Made by a program: the position numbers and the translations under genes. Below the pieces are notes generated by a model, which saw only the letters and a list, made by a program, of their open reading frames with translations, was not told where the DNA came from and made no database searches. DNA of 64,000 nt from Microbacterium yannicii PS01 (lineage in GTDB: Bacteria; Actinomycetota; Actinomycetes; Actinomycetales; Microbacteriaceae), in the NCBI RefSeq assembly GCF_000304335.1, contig NZ_CAJF01000002.1:62001-126000 (forward strand), written 5' to 3'. Numbering within the stretch: the stretch's first letter is position 1; each line of letters opens with the position of its first letter. Positions 9,399 to 17,945 of this stretch are shown one piece after another.

Positions 9399-10070
9399 CT
9401 ACTTGGTCAGCGCCTGCTGCCCGCGCTTGCGGGTCGTCAGCACCTGGTCGACCAGGCCGTAGGCAACCGCCTCTTCGCCGGAGAGGATCTTGTCGCGGTC
9501 GATGTCCTTGTTGACCTCTTCGGGCGTCTTGTTCGAGTGCTTGGCCAGCGTCTTCTCCAGCCAGGTGCGCATCCGCATGATCTCGGCCGCCTGGATCTCG
9601 ATGTCGGACGCCTGACCGTGTCCGGCCTCTCCCATCGCAGGCTGATGGATGAGGATGCGGGCGTTGGGCAGCGCGAGCCGCTTCCCCGGTGCACCGGCGG
9701 CCAGGAGCACGGCGGCAGCCGACGCGGCCTGACCGAGCACGACCGTCTGGATCTGCGGCGAGACGTACTGCATCGTGTCGTAGATCGCCGTCATGGCCGT
9801 GAACGAGCCGCCGGGCGAGTTGATGTACATGATGATGTCGCGGTCGGGGTCCTGGCTCTCGAGCACGAGGAGCTGGGCCATGACGTCGTCCGCCGAGGCG
9901 TCGTCGACCTGCACGCCGAGGAAGATCACGCGATCCTCGAACAGCTTGTTGTACGGGTCCTGGCGCTTGTAGCCGTAGGCGGTGCGCTCCTCGAACTGCG
10001 GCAGGATGTAGCGGCTGCCGGGCATCTGGAGCGCCTGCGGGGCGCTGGTGCCGAAGGTGGGGGTCTGCAT
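9399..10070 (-). CDS. clpP2: ATP-dependent Clp protease proteolytic subunit ClpP2
   Basis: A 223-residue serine peptidase subunit that forms the mixed ClpP1P2 tetradecamer typical of actinobacteria. The catalytic Ser lies in GQAASAAAVLL (about residue 118), His in NARILIHQP (about 143), and the Asp candidate near DIDRD. The longer N-terminal stretch (about 35 residues before EDRVIFLG) and the A-rich nucleophile elbow separate it from ClpP1. It follows clpP1 by 32 bases, consistent with one operon. Confidence 0.95.
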   Translation of the reverse strand: MQTPTFGTSAPQALQMPGSRYILPQFEERTAYGYKRQDPYNKLFEDRVIFLGVQVDDASADDVMAQLLVLESQDPDRDIIMYINSPGGSFTAMTAIYDTMQYVSPQIQTVVLGQAASAAAVLLAAGAPGKRLALPNARILIHQPAMGEAGHGQASDIEIQAAEIMRMRTWLEKTLAKHSNKTPEEVNKDIDRDKILSGEEAVAYGLVDQVLTTRKRGQQALTK

Positions 10071-10102
10071 TCCGGGTTCTCTCTCTTTCGCCTTCGGTGC
10101 GC

Positions 10103-10687
10103 TCAGTTGGCGGTTCCGCCGCCGCCGATGACGTCTGTCGCCGACTCGCGGATGTGGTCGACGAAGCCGTACTCGAGGGCCTCATCGGCGCCGAACCAGC
10201 GGTCGCGGTCGCCGTCGGCGTTGATCTGCTCGACCGTCTTGCCGGTCTGAGCGGCGGTGATCTCGGCAAGGCGCTTCTTCATGTCGAGGATCAGCTGAGC
10301 CTGCGTCTGGATGTCGCTCGCGGTTCCGCCGAATCCGCCGTGCGGCTGGTGAAGCAGCACGCGCGCGTTCGGGGTGATGTAGCGCTTGCCCTTGGTGCCG
10401 GCCGTCAGGAGCAGCTGCCCCATCGAGGCCGCCATGCCGATGCCGACGGTGACGATGTCGTTGGGCACGAACTGCATGGTGTCGTAGATCGCCATGCCGG
10501 CCGTGATCGATCCGCCGGGCGAGTTGATGTAAAGGTAGATGTCCTTCTGCGAGTCCTCGGCGGCGAGCAGCAGGATCTTCGCGCAGATCTCGTTGGCGTT
10601 CTCATCGCGCACCTCCGACCCGAGCCAGATGATGCGGTCCTTCAGCAGCCTGTCGAAGACGCTCGTGGCGACAAGTGGTTCGGCCAT
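10103..10687 (-). CDS. clpP1: ATP-dependent Clp protease proteolytic subunit ClpP1
   Basis: A 194-residue ClpP. The catalytic Ser lies in [11 protein letters not shown] (about residue 96), His in [12 protein letters not shown] (about 121), and Asp in the DGDRD segment. It has the shorter N terminus of the canonical subunit and ends in a Gly-rich tail (GGGGTAN). It is upstream of clpP2 in the same direction and pairs with ClpX and probably other unfoldases. Confidence 0.95.
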   Translation of the reverse strand: MAEPLVATSVFDRLLKDRIIWLGSEVRDENANEICAKILLLAAEDSQKDIYLYINSPGGSITAGMAIYDTMQFVPNDIVTVGIGMAASMGQLLLTAGTKGKRYITPNARVLLHQPHGGFGGTASDIQTQAQLILDMKKRLAEITAAQTGKTVEQINADGDRDRWFGADEALEYGFVDHIRESATDVIGGGGTAN

Positions 10688-10768
10688 GTGTACTCCTGAT
10701 TCCGGTGGTCGTGAGATCGAATCTACCGGCGCGGCCGAGGCGACCCGCCCGTGTTCGCCCTGGGCAGA

Positions 10769-11257
10769 TCAGCCCCGGTCCTCGCCCAATGCCTCGGCAT
10801 AGTGGACGACGGAGCGGCGGTATCTGGTGAGGTGCGGCGCGAGGGCGAGCAGCGCGAGCGATGCCGCCTCGCGAGGCGCGCCCTGCGAGACCAGCGCGAG
10901 GGCGAGGAAGGCGCACGCCTCGTCGCGGAGCGGAGACGCGGGCGTGCGATCGACCTCTGCCCGCAGCATCCTGGTCGCTTCGTCGGCCTGTCCGAGGTTG
11001 CGCAGAGTGCTTGCGAGCTGGATCACCGCCTGGGCACGATGCTCGTCGTCCAGTCCGGCCTCGAGCGCCGCCCGATACAGCGGCGCGGCCTCGGACTCGA
11101 TTCCGGCGGCATCGCGTGCGCCGGCGCGCTCGAGCAGCGCCCGCCCATCGGACGTCGGGCGCTCTGCCGCGAGCGCGTCGATCATCTCTATCCGGTCGGA
11201 GTCCGACAGCGTCCCGTCATCCCATACCGCCTCGACCCGGTCGCCCCAGTCGTCCAT
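10769..11257 (-). CDS. TPR-repeat protein
   Basis: A 162-residue helical protein of TPR type. Paired helices such as APLYRAALEAGLDDEHRAQAVIQLASTLRNLGQADEATRMLR show the alternating small/large TPR pattern over about residues 20-120. The ATG at 11257 has GAGGAGGACC just upstream, so the longer frame beginning at 11314 is not used. It sits between trigger factor and clpP1. A role as a scaffold in protein quality control is suggested only by position. Confidence 0.82.
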   Translation of the reverse strand: MDDWGDRVEAVWDDGTLSDSDRIEMIDALAAERPTSDGRALLERAGARDAAGIESEAAPLYRAALEAGLDDEHRAQAVIQLASTLRNLGQADEATRMLRAEVDRTPASPLRDEACAFLALALVSQGAPREAASLALLALAPHLTRYRRSVVHYAEALGEDRG

Positions 11258-11279
11258 GGTGGTCCTCCTCGATGCAGAA

Positions 11280-11307
11280 GGGGACGGATGCCGCGGCATC
11301 CGTCCCC
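11280..11307 (-). terminator. Palindromic hairpin after trigger factor
   Basis: A perfect 28-base palindrome with 14-base arms (GGGGACGGATGCCG and its complement) lies about 20 bases past the tig stop. A second, weaker hairpin (GATCACTGC/GCAGCGATC) overlaps the tig stop at 11309-11329. Confidence 0.6.
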
Positions 11308-11327
11308 CGATCACTGCTGGGCAGCGA

Positions 11328-12803
11328 TCACTCCTTCTCGGCTGCGGCCTTCTTCGCCGGTGCCTTCTTCGCAGGCGCCTTCTTCGCAGGCGCCTTCTTG
11401 GCGGGTGCCTTCTTCGCGGGCTTCTCGGCGGCTTCCTCGGCCTCGATCACGGCGTCGGCGTCGGCCGCGGAATCCGCGATCTCCTGCGCCTCCTCCACCG
11501 TCTCGGCCTCGGCGGCAGCCTCGTCCTCGACGGCGACGAAGCCGGTCAGGTCGACAGGGCTGCCGTTCGTGTCGACGACGGTGACCTTGCCGAGCGCAAC
11601 GGCGAGAGCCTTGTTGCGGGCGACCTCCCCGATGACGGCGGGAAGCTGGTTGCCCTCCTGCAGCGCGTTGACGAACTCCTGCGGCGCCATGCCGTACTGG
11701 GCGGCGGACTGCACCAGGTACTGCGTGAGCTCGTCCTGCGACACCTGCACGTTGACCTGCTCGGCGATCTTGTCGAGCAGCATCTGCGTCTTGAACTGCT
11801 TCTCGCTGGCCTCCGCGACCTCGGCGCGGTGGACGTCGTCCTCGAGGCGGCCCTCACCCTCGAGGTGGTTGTGCACCTCGTCCTCGATGAGCTGCGGCGG
11901 GACGGGGATCTCGACCTGCTCGAGCAGCGCGTCGATGAGCTTGTCGCGGGCCGCAGAGCCCTGCGTGAACACCGACTGCTGGCCGACGCGGTCCTTCAGG
12001 CTGTCGCGCAGCTCGGCGATCGTGTCGAACTCGCTCGCGATCTGGGCGAAGTCGTCGTCCGCCTCGGGCAGCTCGCGCTCCTTGACGGCCGTGACGTTCA
12101 CCGAGACCTCGGCCTCTTCGCCGGCGTGGTCGCCGCCGACGAGCTTCGAGCGGAAGGTGGTGTCCTCGCCCGCGGTCAGCGACTCGATGGCCTCGTCGAT
12201 GCCCTCGAGCAGCTCGCCGGAGCCGACCTCGTACGACACGCCCTCGGCGCGATCGATCTCGGTGCCGTCGATCGTGGCGACGAGGTTCAGCTCGACGAAG
12301 TCGCCGGTCGCTGCCGGACGGTCGACCGTGACGAGCGTGCCGAAGCGAGTGCGCAGCTTGTCGAGCTCCTCGTCGATCGCAGCCTCGTCGACCTCGACCG
12401 CGTCGACCTCGATGGTCGTGCCGTCGAAGGCGGGCAGCTCGAAGTCGGGACGGACGTCCACCTCGACCTGCACCTCGAGGTCACCGGTGAAGTCCTTCTC
12501 GTTGGGCCATTCGGTGACCTCGGCGCTCGGGCGGCCGAGGACGCGCAGCTCGTTCGCCGCGACGGCCTCGCGGTAGAACGTGTCGAGGCTCTCGCTCACC
12601 GCGTGCTCGAGCACCGCGACGCGGCCGACGCGCTGATCGATGATCGGCGCCGGGACCTTGCCCTTGCGGAAGCCGGGGATCTGCACGTCCTGAGCGATGT
12701 GCTCGTATGCGTGCGCGATCGACGGCTTGAGCTCGTCGGGGCTGACCGTGATGTGCAGCTTGACCCGGGTGGGGCTGAGCTTCTCGACGGTGCTGTTCAC
12801 CAT
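11328..12803 (-). CDS. tig: Trigger factor (ribosome-associated chaperone)
   Basis: A 491-residue chaperone and peptidyl-prolyl isomerase that binds nascent chains at the ribosome exit. The N-terminal ribosome-binding domain has the signature GFRKGK (about residues 44-49), followed by the FKBP-like domain (about 155-245) and the helical C-terminal domain. The protein ends in an acidic/Ala linker and a Lys-Ala-Pro tail of five near-identical units (AKKAP). This makes it longer than the 430-450 residues of typical trigger factors. The tail resembles those of actinobacterial nucleoid proteins and could add RNA or ribosome affinity. Confidence 0.96.
   Translation of the reverse strand: MVNSTVEKLSPTRVKLHITVSPDELKPSIAHAYEHIAQDVQIPGFRKGKVPAPIIDQRVGRVAVLEHAVSESLDTFYREAVAANELRVLGRPSAEVTEWPNEKDFTGDLEVQVEVDVRPDFELPAFDGTTIEVDAVEVDEAAIDEELDKLRTRFGTLVTVDRPAATGDFVELNLVATIDGTEIDRAEGVSYEVGSGELLEGIDEAIESLTAGEDTTFRSKLVGGDHAGEEAEVSVNVTAVKERELPEADDDFAQIASEFDTIAELRDSLKDRVGQQSVFTQGSAARDKLIDALLEQVEIPVPPQLIEDEVHNHLEGEGRLEDDVHRAEVAEASEKQFKTQMLLDKIAEQVNVQVSQDELTQYLVQSAAQYGMAPQEFVNALQEGNQLPAVIGEVARNKALAVALGKVTVVDTNGSPVDLTGFVAVEDEAAAEAETVEEAQEIADSAADADAVIEAEEAAEKPAKKAPAKKAPAKKAPAKKAPAKKAAAEKE
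11347..11421 (-). repeat. Five 15-bp tandem repeats encoding the tig AKKAP tail
   Basis: Five units starting at 11347, 11362, 11377, 11392 and 11407, consensus GCCTTCTTCGCNGGY on the plus strand. They encode the repeated Lys-Lys-Ala-Pro-Ala tail of trigger factor. Confidence 0.85.
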
Positions 12804-12884
12804 GCCTGTTCGTTCTCCTCTATCGGACCGCGCGCGAGCGCGGCGGCTGAAGGTCTGGGTTCGGAAATTCTGTGGGCCGTGATG

Positions 12885-12958
12885 TCGGGGCGACAGGATT
12901 TGAACCTGCGGCCTCCCGCTCCCAAAGCGGGCGCTCTACCAAGCTGAGCTACGCCCCG
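12885..12958 (-). tRNA. tRNA-Pro (anticodon TGG)
   Basis: A complete cloverleaf on the minus strand: acceptor CGGGGCG/CGCCCCG, D-arm with AGCTCAGCTTGGTAGAGC, anticodon stem CCCGC/GCGGG around TTTGGGA, and T-loop TTCAAAT. Discriminator A. The CCA end is not encoded. Confidence 0.95.
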
Positions 12959-13085
12959 GGCGGGGTTGCGCGCGGATACGCGCTTTCGGCCCCGAGAAGT
13001 CTAGCCGACGAGCCCGGCGCTTGCTGCGATGCGGGGAAGCTCCGCCGTCTGACATAGAATGGCGGATGCCGCGGCTCGCCGCTGC

Positions 13086-13159
13086 GGGGATGTAGCTCAA
13101 TGGTAGAGCCTCAGTCTTCCAAACTGATGGTGCGGGTTCGATTCCCGTCATCCCCTCCA
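13086..13159 (+). tRNA. tRNA-Gly (anticodon TCC)
   Basis: Acceptor GGGGATG/CATCCCC, D-arm AGCTCAATGGTAGAGC, anticodon stem TCAGT/ACTGA around CTTCCAA, T-loop TTCGATT, discriminator T, and an encoded CCA at 13157-13159. Divergent from tRNA-Pro. Confidence 0.95.
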
Positions 13160-13247
13160 CATTCGGATTCACGCGATCTGCACTATCGCGAGCGACGCGG
13201 CGAGGGCCACACTGGATACGGCACCGATCCCGCCTCCAGGAGCCGTG

Positions 13248-14150
13248 ATGAGCACCTCGCCCCAGACGCCGAAGCAGCGCAGGCTTCCCCGACGCCCTGC
13301 GTCTTCACTGGCCGAGAAGTGGACGCGGATCGACGGCGTCGACGTCTTCTACCGCGAGTCGCCGCTGCCTCCCGCAGATGCACGCGTGATGGCGCACATC
13401 CACGGTTTCGGGCTCTCGGGGCGCTATCTGCTTCCCACCGCCGAGCGACTGGCCGACGACTTCCATACCCTTGTGCCCGATCTGCCGGGCTTCGGACGCA
13501 GCGGCCGCCGCCGAGACATGCTCGACATCCCCGACCTGGCGCACGCCGCCCTGGGCTTCCTGGACGACCGCGGTGTCGAGAAGGCGACACTCGTCGGCAA
13601 CTCGATGGGATGCCCCGTCATCATCGAGTTCGCACACCGCTTTCCTGAGCGCATCGACCGTGCGGTGCTCGTCTCTCCCGCGGGCGGCCTGTACAACCAG
13701 CCGCTGCGACGTGCGATCGCCCAGCTGTCGGCCGACGCGCCGCGAGAGCCGAGGACGATGGCGCGCGTGGCGGTGCCCGATTACGTGCGGTTCGGGGTGC
13801 CGAGCACCATGCGGCTCTTCAGGGCGCTGACCCGATATCCCTCGCTGGAGCGTCTTCTGGAGCTTCGCATCCCGACTCTCGTCGTTTTGGGAGGGCGAGA
13901 CCCGCTGCTCCCCCACGCGCACCGCATCGACGAGATCGCGAGTCAGACCGACTCACATGTGCTCGTGGTCCTGCTCGACGGCGCTGCACACGCCATCAAC
14001 TTCAGCCATCCCGATCAGCTCGCCCACGTGATCCGCATGTTCATGGACGATCAGGCCATCGAGAACGATCCTCGGTGGCCCGGGCACGCGCGCCTGTACG
14101 AGGTGCATCGCGGCAAGCATCACCCATCGCCGAAGCCCCCCGCGAACTGA
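13248..14150 (+). CDS. Alpha/beta hydrolase
   Basis: A 300-residue alpha/beta-fold hydrolase. The oxyanion region HIHGFGLSG is at about residue 51, the nucleophile Ser in the elbow VGNSMGCPV at about 115, the acid Asp probably in LGGRDPLLP at about 222, and the catalytic His in GAAHAINFSHP at about 246. The ATG at 13248 is preferred over the GTG one codon earlier because AGGAG ends five bases before it. No signal peptide. The His-rich tail (KHHPSPKPP) is unusual. Substrate unknown. Confidence 0.85.
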   Translation: MSTSPQTPKQRRLPRRPASSLAEKWTRIDGVDVFYRESPLPPADARVMAHIHGFGLSGRYLLPTAERLADDFHTLVPDLPGFGRSGRRRDMLDIPDLAHAALGFLDDRGVEKATLVGNSMGCPVIIEFAHRFPERIDRAVLVSPAGGLYNQPLRRAIAQLSADAPREPRTMARVAVPDYVRFGVPSTMRLFRALTRYPSLERLLELRIPTLVVLGGRDPLLPHAHRIDEIASQTDSHVLVVLLDGAAHAINFSHPDQLAHVIRMFMDDQAIENDPRWPGHARLYEVHRGKHHPSPKPPAN

Positions 14151-14156
14151 GGCGCG

Positions 14157-14519
14157 TCACCGCTCGTCGAGCACCGCGCGGAAGGTCTCGGGCAGCACCA
14201 CGTTCGCCGGTGCGTCCGTAAAGAATCCGGCGACCTGATCCGGCGTGTAGCCGGCGATGCCGCAGCCCACCTCCGTGACCAGGAAGCGGAGCTCGGGATG
14301 CGCCGTCGCGAAGCCGACGAAGCGGCGGGCCTGCTCCTCGAAGACGTCCAGACCCGACATGGAATCGATGCCGTACGACTGCCCTTGAAGCCCCTCGGAC
14401 TGGCCCCAGACGGCACCGAAACGGTCGTAGGCGAAACGGGCCGCCCCCGCGCCGTGGGCGCCTGAGGCATTCGAGCCGAAGACGAAGACCTCGTTCGGCT
14501 GCAGCGATTCGATGCGCAC
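14157..14519 (-). CDS. VFGSN-motif protein (phage non-structural/macro-like family)
   Basis: A 120-residue soluble protein. The N terminus NEVFVFGSNASGAHGAGAARFA (residues 8-29) matches a small family often annotated as an A1S_2505-type phage non-structural protein, whose fold is related to macrodomains. A second conserved stretch is LVTEVGCGIAGYTPDQVAGFF. The start is the GTG at 14519, with GAGGGG six bases upstream, right after the stop of the carbonic anhydrase-like gene. The longer frame in the track is a shadow. Nucleotide or ADP-ribose binding is plausible, not shown. Confidence 0.72.
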   Translation of the reverse strand: MRIESLQPNEVFVFGSNASGAHGAGAARFAYDRFGAVWGQSEGLQGQSYGIDSMSGLDVFEEQARRFVGFATAHPELRFLVTEVGCGIAGYTPDQVAGFFTDAPANVVLPETFRAVLDER

Positions 14520-14530
14520 GGGCAGGCCCC

Positions 14531-15073
14531 TCAGTCGGCGACGGGGTTCGCGGCGGCGTGCGCGTCGAGGTGGGCGCGGTAGATGCCGGCGTTGCGCTGA
14601 ATGCCCGCGCGCTCGTCGTCGGTGAGCTCGCGTCGCACCTTGGCCGGTACGCCTGCCACCAGTGAGCCGGCGGGGATCACCGCTCCCTCGAGCACGACCG
14701 CTCCTCCGGCCACGAGGCATCCGTCGCCGATGACGGCGCCCGACAGCACGACGCTTCCCATCCCGATGAGCGATCCGTCGCCGATGGTGCAGCCGTGGAC
14801 CACAGCGTTGTGCCCGACCGACACATCGCGGCCGATGCGCACCGGATGACCCGCGTCGACGTGCACCGTCACGTTGTCCTGCAGGTTGCTGCCCTCGCCG
14901 ACCGAGATCGAATCACTGTCGCCGCGGAGGACGGCGTTGTACCAGACGCTGGCTCCCTCGGCCAGCGTCACGGCGCCGATGACGCGCGCACCGGACGCCA
15001 CGAAGGCGGTCGGATCGATGTCGGGCGCGCGGCCCGAGACGGACAGGATCGTGGCGTCGTCGGCGATCGTCAT
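14531..15073 (-). CDS. Gamma-carbonic anhydrase-like hexapeptide-repeat protein
   Basis: A 180-residue left-handed beta-helix protein with many hexapeptide repeats ([VI]GxGxxI pattern) from about residue 20 to 145 and a C-terminal helix. The three zinc-binding His positions of gamma-class enzymes have candidates in NVTVHVDAGHP and SVGHNAVVHGC. The family includes YrdA/PaaY-like proteins, so true carbonic anhydrase activity is uncertain. A TAGGGT -10 box ends six bases before the ATG. The VFGSN gene follows after 11 bases and is probably co-transcribed. Confidence 0.9.
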   Translation of the reverse strand: MTIADDATILSVSGRAPDIDPTAFVASGARVIGAVTLAEGASVWYNAVLRGDSDSISVGEGSNLQDNVTVHVDAGHPVRIGRDVSVGHNAVVHGCTIGDGSLIGMGSVVLSGAVIGDGCLVAGGAVVLEGAVIPAGSLVAGVPAKVRRELTDDERAGIQRNAGIYRAHLDAHAAANPVAD

Positions 15074-15079
15074 GATCCG

Positions 15080-15085
15080 ACCCTA
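15080..15085 (-). promoter_or_regulatory. -10 box of the carbonic anhydrase-like gene
   Basis: TAGGGT on the minus strand ends six bases (CGGATC) before the ATG at 15073. Likely leaderless. Confidence 0.5.
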
Positions 15086-15098
15086 TGCGAGGCCCTCG

Positions 15099-17243
15099 TC
15101 ACTCGCTCCGTGCCGCGAGGTGCGCTGCGATGGCCTCGGTGTACCAGGGGGCGAGCGTGTCGGCGAAGGTGACGGTGAGATGATCCTGATCGCGGTAGAT
15201 GTTCGCGCCGCCGACGACCGGGCCGCATGTCTCTGCGCCGCAGAACACGTCGGTGAAATCGAGCAGGGTGACGTCGTCGAGCCCGGATGCCGCGTCCCGC
15301 AGCGGGTCGTCGGTCACGAGCACCTCATCACGGGGCGCATCGCATTCCGCGGCGTCGCGCGTGCGCAGGCACTTGTTGGGGTCGGTCTCCCAGACGGGAT
15401 TGTCCACGACGGTGATCACCGGGATGCCCCGGTCCAGCACCTCGCCCCACGCCTCGCGGTAGCCCGCGACGGCCGCGTCGTGCGACGAGTCGAAGCCCGC
15501 CGACGCGTAGGGAGTCGTCGCGATGGCGGCGGTGAAGACCGCGTCGAGATCGGCGTCGGACAGCGCAGCCTCGACGCGCTCGCGCCACTGCGTGCAGGCG
15601 TCGCCGAACGCCCCGGGCGTCGCGAGAGGAGTCGTGTTCCAGGGGCACGCGCCCTTGAACCAGGTCACGAGCTCCCAGCCGTTCTCGTCGGCCATGCGCT
15701 GGAACGTCGAGAGCAGCTGGTAGGCGTGACTGTCGCCGATCAGTGCGACACGCGGAGCATCGGGGTCGTCCGAGCCGAAGGTGCATGAGACCGGTCGGGC
15801 GTCGGTCAGCTGAACGAAGCACTGCTCGTCGGCGGGCCGGTCGATGCCGGCGAATCCCGGCGCCGGAAGAACGGTGTCTCCGAAGTCCGTGCCCGCACAG
15901 GACGGATCGAGCACGGACGCCGCGCCGAAGCACTCCGGCGGATCCTGCTGCAGCTCGTGGATGGCCCGCGTTCCGGCGCTGTACGCGGGAGCGTTCACGA
16001 ACCACGCCGTCGCGGCCACCAGCGCGACGACCACCATGGCGGCAAGGGACGACCACAGGGTCACGCGCGGCCGGCGGGACGTGAGCGGCCGGAACCCGCG
16101 CATCGGATCCTCGACGAAGCGCTTGGTGAGCCAGGCGAGCACGAAGCAGATGCCAAGCAGCGCCACGCGGTGGTAGATCGTCAGGCCCCAGAACGGCACG
16201 GAAGGGGCGATGACGATCAGCGGCCAGTGCCACAGATAGAGGGAGTACGAGATGTCGCCCACGAACTGGGCGGGCCGCAGCGACAGGATCCGCGTCGGGT
16301 ACCACCAGCGCCGGGTGTTCGAGGCGGCGATCACCGCGGCGGCGCCGAGCGTCGGCAGTGCAGCCATGTATCCGGGGAACGGCGTCTGACCGTCGAAGCT
16401 GAAGGTGACGTAGACGAGGATCAGGATCCCCGCCCACCCGAGCACGAAGCTCGTTGCCGCGTTCCGCACGCGCAGCAGCGGCACCAGCGCGATCATGGCG
16501 CCGACGCCGAACTGCCACATGCGTCCGAAGGTCACGAAGTAGGCCGGGGCCGGGTCGGTGATGGTGAAGACGACGCAGAAGATGAACGACGCCAGCGAGA
16601 CCACGGCGAGTGTGATGAGTACGGCGCGGCGGCGCGCGCCGCCGAACCACTTCACGCCGATCCACGCCGCGAGCAGCATGAGCAGCGGCCACATGACGTA
16701 GAACTGCTCCTCGAGTGACAGCGACCAGTAGTGCTGCACGGTCGTGGGGTCGCCGGCGTGGTTGAGGTAGTCGGCGGAGTTCAGCGCGAGATACCAGTTC
16801 TCGACGTAGAACGTCGATGCCAGGATCTCGCGCACCTCGTTCGGCAGGGCCGAGGTCGGCATGAGGTAGGGCGACATCACGACGAGCGCGCAGAAGAGCA
16901 GGACGAGGAAGGATGCCGGGAGCAGTCGCCGTGCGCGGCGGGCCCAGAACTGACCGAGGCGCACGGTGCCGGTGGCCGTGAGCTCCCGCATCAGGTGTGC
17001 GGTGATGAGGAAGCCCGAGATGACGAAGAAGATGTCGACGCCGATGTACCCGCCGGGGAACCGGGCCGGCCAGAAGTGATAGAGGACGACGCAGAGGACG
17101 GCGATGGCGCGCAGGCCCTGCACGTGCGGGAGGAAGCCGGACGGCTCGGCGTGCTCGGGCGATCGGTCACGCGGCTCGCGTGTCACCGTGGTCGCGGGCA
17201 CATTCAGATGCTGCGGTCCGAGGTCGTGGTCGGCGGAAGGCAC
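15099..17243 (-). CDS. Acyltransferase 3 family protein with C-terminal SGNH domain
   Basis: A 714-residue membrane protein of the OafA/YrhL type that moves acyl groups onto extracytoplasmic glycans. The N-terminal acyltransferase-3 domain (about residues 38-390) has about ten membrane helices and the motifs HVQGLRAIAVLCVVLYHF and FFVISGFLIT. A further helix leads to an extracytoplasmic SGNH domain (about 430-714) with GDSHAYQL and a closing DQDHLT Asp/His pair. The likely role is O-acetylation of cell-wall or surface polysaccharide. The GTG start follows a TAACGT -10 box by six bases. Confidence 0.93.
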   Translation of the reverse strand: MPSADHDLGPQHLNVPATTVTREPRDRSPEHAEPSGFLPHVQGLRAIAVLCVVLYHFWPARFPGGYIGVDIFFVISGFLITAHLMRELTATGTVRLGQFWARRARRLLPASFLVLLFCALVVMSPYLMPTSALPNEVREILASTFYVENWYLALNSADYLNHAGDPTTVQHYWSLSLEEQFYVMWPLLMLLAAWIGVKWFGGARRRAVLITLAVVSLASFIFCVVFTITDPAPAYFVTFGRMWQFGVGAMIALVPLLRVRNAATSFVLGWAGILILVYVTFSFDGQTPFPGYMAALPTLGAAAVIAASNTRRWWYPTRILSLRPAQFVGDISYSLYLWHWPLIVIAPSVPFWGLTIYHRVALLGICFVLAWLTKRFVEDPMRGFRPLTSRRPRVTLWSSLAAMVVVALVAATAWFVNAPAYSAGTRAIHELQQDPPECFGAASVLDPSCAGTDFGDTVLPAPGFAGIDRPADEQCFVQLTDARPVSCTFGSDDPDAPRVALIGDSHAYQLLSTFQRMADENGWELVTWFKGACPWNTTPLATPGAFGDACTQWRERVEAALSDADLDAVFTAAIATTPYASAGFDSSHDAAVAGYREAWGEVLDRGIPVITVVDNPVWETDPNKCLRTRDAAECDAPRDEVLVTDDPLRDAASGLDDVTLLDFTDVFCGAETCGPVVGGANIYRDQDHLTVTFADTLAPWYTEAIAAHLAARSE

Positions 17244-17249
17244 GCATCG

Positions 17250-17255
17250 ACGTTA
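17250..17255 (-). promoter_or_regulatory. -10 box of the acyltransferase gene
   Basis: TAACGT on the minus strand ends six bases (CGATGC) before the GTG at 17243. Likely leaderless. Confidence 0.5.
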
Positions 17256-17320
17256 GCCGGTGTCGTCGAGGTCATCCGCACCGACAGGCGAAAGCCCTGT
17301 TTAGCCCAGCCTTTGCTTGC

Positions 17321-17348
17321 TTGCGGAATGCCGGCGGCTGAGTAGCGT
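17321..17348 (+). promoter_or_regulatory. Promoter of dps
   Basis: -35 TTGCGG (17321-17326), a 16-base spacer, -10 TAGCGT (17343-17348). This leaves a leader of about 55 bases with GGAGG upstream of the dps ATG. Confidence 0.5.
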
Positions 17349-17408
17349 TGCTCTCACAGGAGGACGACCGCCGTCTGGGCGGCCCTCCGGAAGATGGAGG
17401 CGAGAGAC

Positions 17409-17894
17409 ATGACGAAGATCAACACCACCCCCGCTACCGCCGCGAACCCCGACGTCGCGGCCGCCAGCGCACAGTTCCTCACCCCCGTGGTCCTGGGCCT
17501 GCAGGCCCTGGCCGTCAACGGCAAGCAGGCGCACTGGAACGTGCGCGGCGCCAACTTCATCGCGATCCACGAACTGCTCGACTCCGTCGTGTCGAACGCG
17601 CAGGCCGGTGCCGACCAGGCCGCGGAGCGTATCGTCGCCCTCGGTCTGCCGATCGACGCCCGCGTGTCGACCGTTGCCGCGAAGACCACGCCGAGCGCCG
17701 TTCCGGCGGGCTTCACCCAGTGGGACGCCCTCATCCGCAACGTCATCACCGACATGGACATCGTGATCGCCGACGTCCAGGCCGCGATCGACGGACTCGA
17801 CGAGTTCGATCTGACCAGCCAGGACATCGCGATCGGCATCAAGGAGAGCCTGGAGAAGGACCGCTGGTTCCTCTTCGCGCACCTCGCCGAGTGA
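17409..17894 (+). CDS. dps: Dps-type DNA-protection ferritin
   Basis: A 161-residue four-helix ferritin-like protein that stores iron and protects DNA during oxidative and starvation stress. The signature HWNVRGANFIAIHELLDSV (about residues 38-56) carries the inter-subunit ferroxidase ligands, and the DQAAER segment follows. The ATG at 17409 has GGAGG about nine bases upstream. Monocistronic: a strong hairpin follows at once and the next gene converges. Confidence 0.94.
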   Translation: MTKINTTPATAANPDVAAASAQFLTPVVLGLQALAVNGKQAHWNVRGANFIAIHELLDSVVSNAQAGADQAAERIVALGLPIDARVSTVAAKTTPSAVPAGFTQWDALIRNVITDMDIVIADVQAAIDGLDEFDLTSQDIAIGIKESLEKDRWFLFAHLAE

Positions 17895-17906
17895 CACCTC
17901 TCTGAG

Positions 17907-17942
17907 AAGAAGCCCTCCGGTTTGCCCCGGAGGGCTTCTTCG
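17907..17942. terminator. Bidirectional terminator between dps and response regulator
   Basis: A perfect 15-base stem (GAAGAAGCCCTCCGG, 17907-17921, with its complement at 17928-17942) and a six-base loop, placed between two convergent genes. Confidence 0.8.
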
Positions 17943-17945
17943 CGT

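Noticed and set aside
10740..10790. Possible ClgR-like site upstream of clpP1
   Set aside because: CGCCCTGGGC is near the known pattern but does not match the CGC-N5-GCG core; too weak to report as a site.
11347..11421. Short phased repeats as a possible CRISPR or iteron array
   Set aside because: They are in frame inside tig and encode a low-complexity tail, with no spacers.
14157..14720. Longer version of the VFGSN gene
   Set aside because: The first 67 residues are an Arg-rich shadow of the carbonic anhydrase gene. GAGGGG and the GTG at 14519 give the real start.
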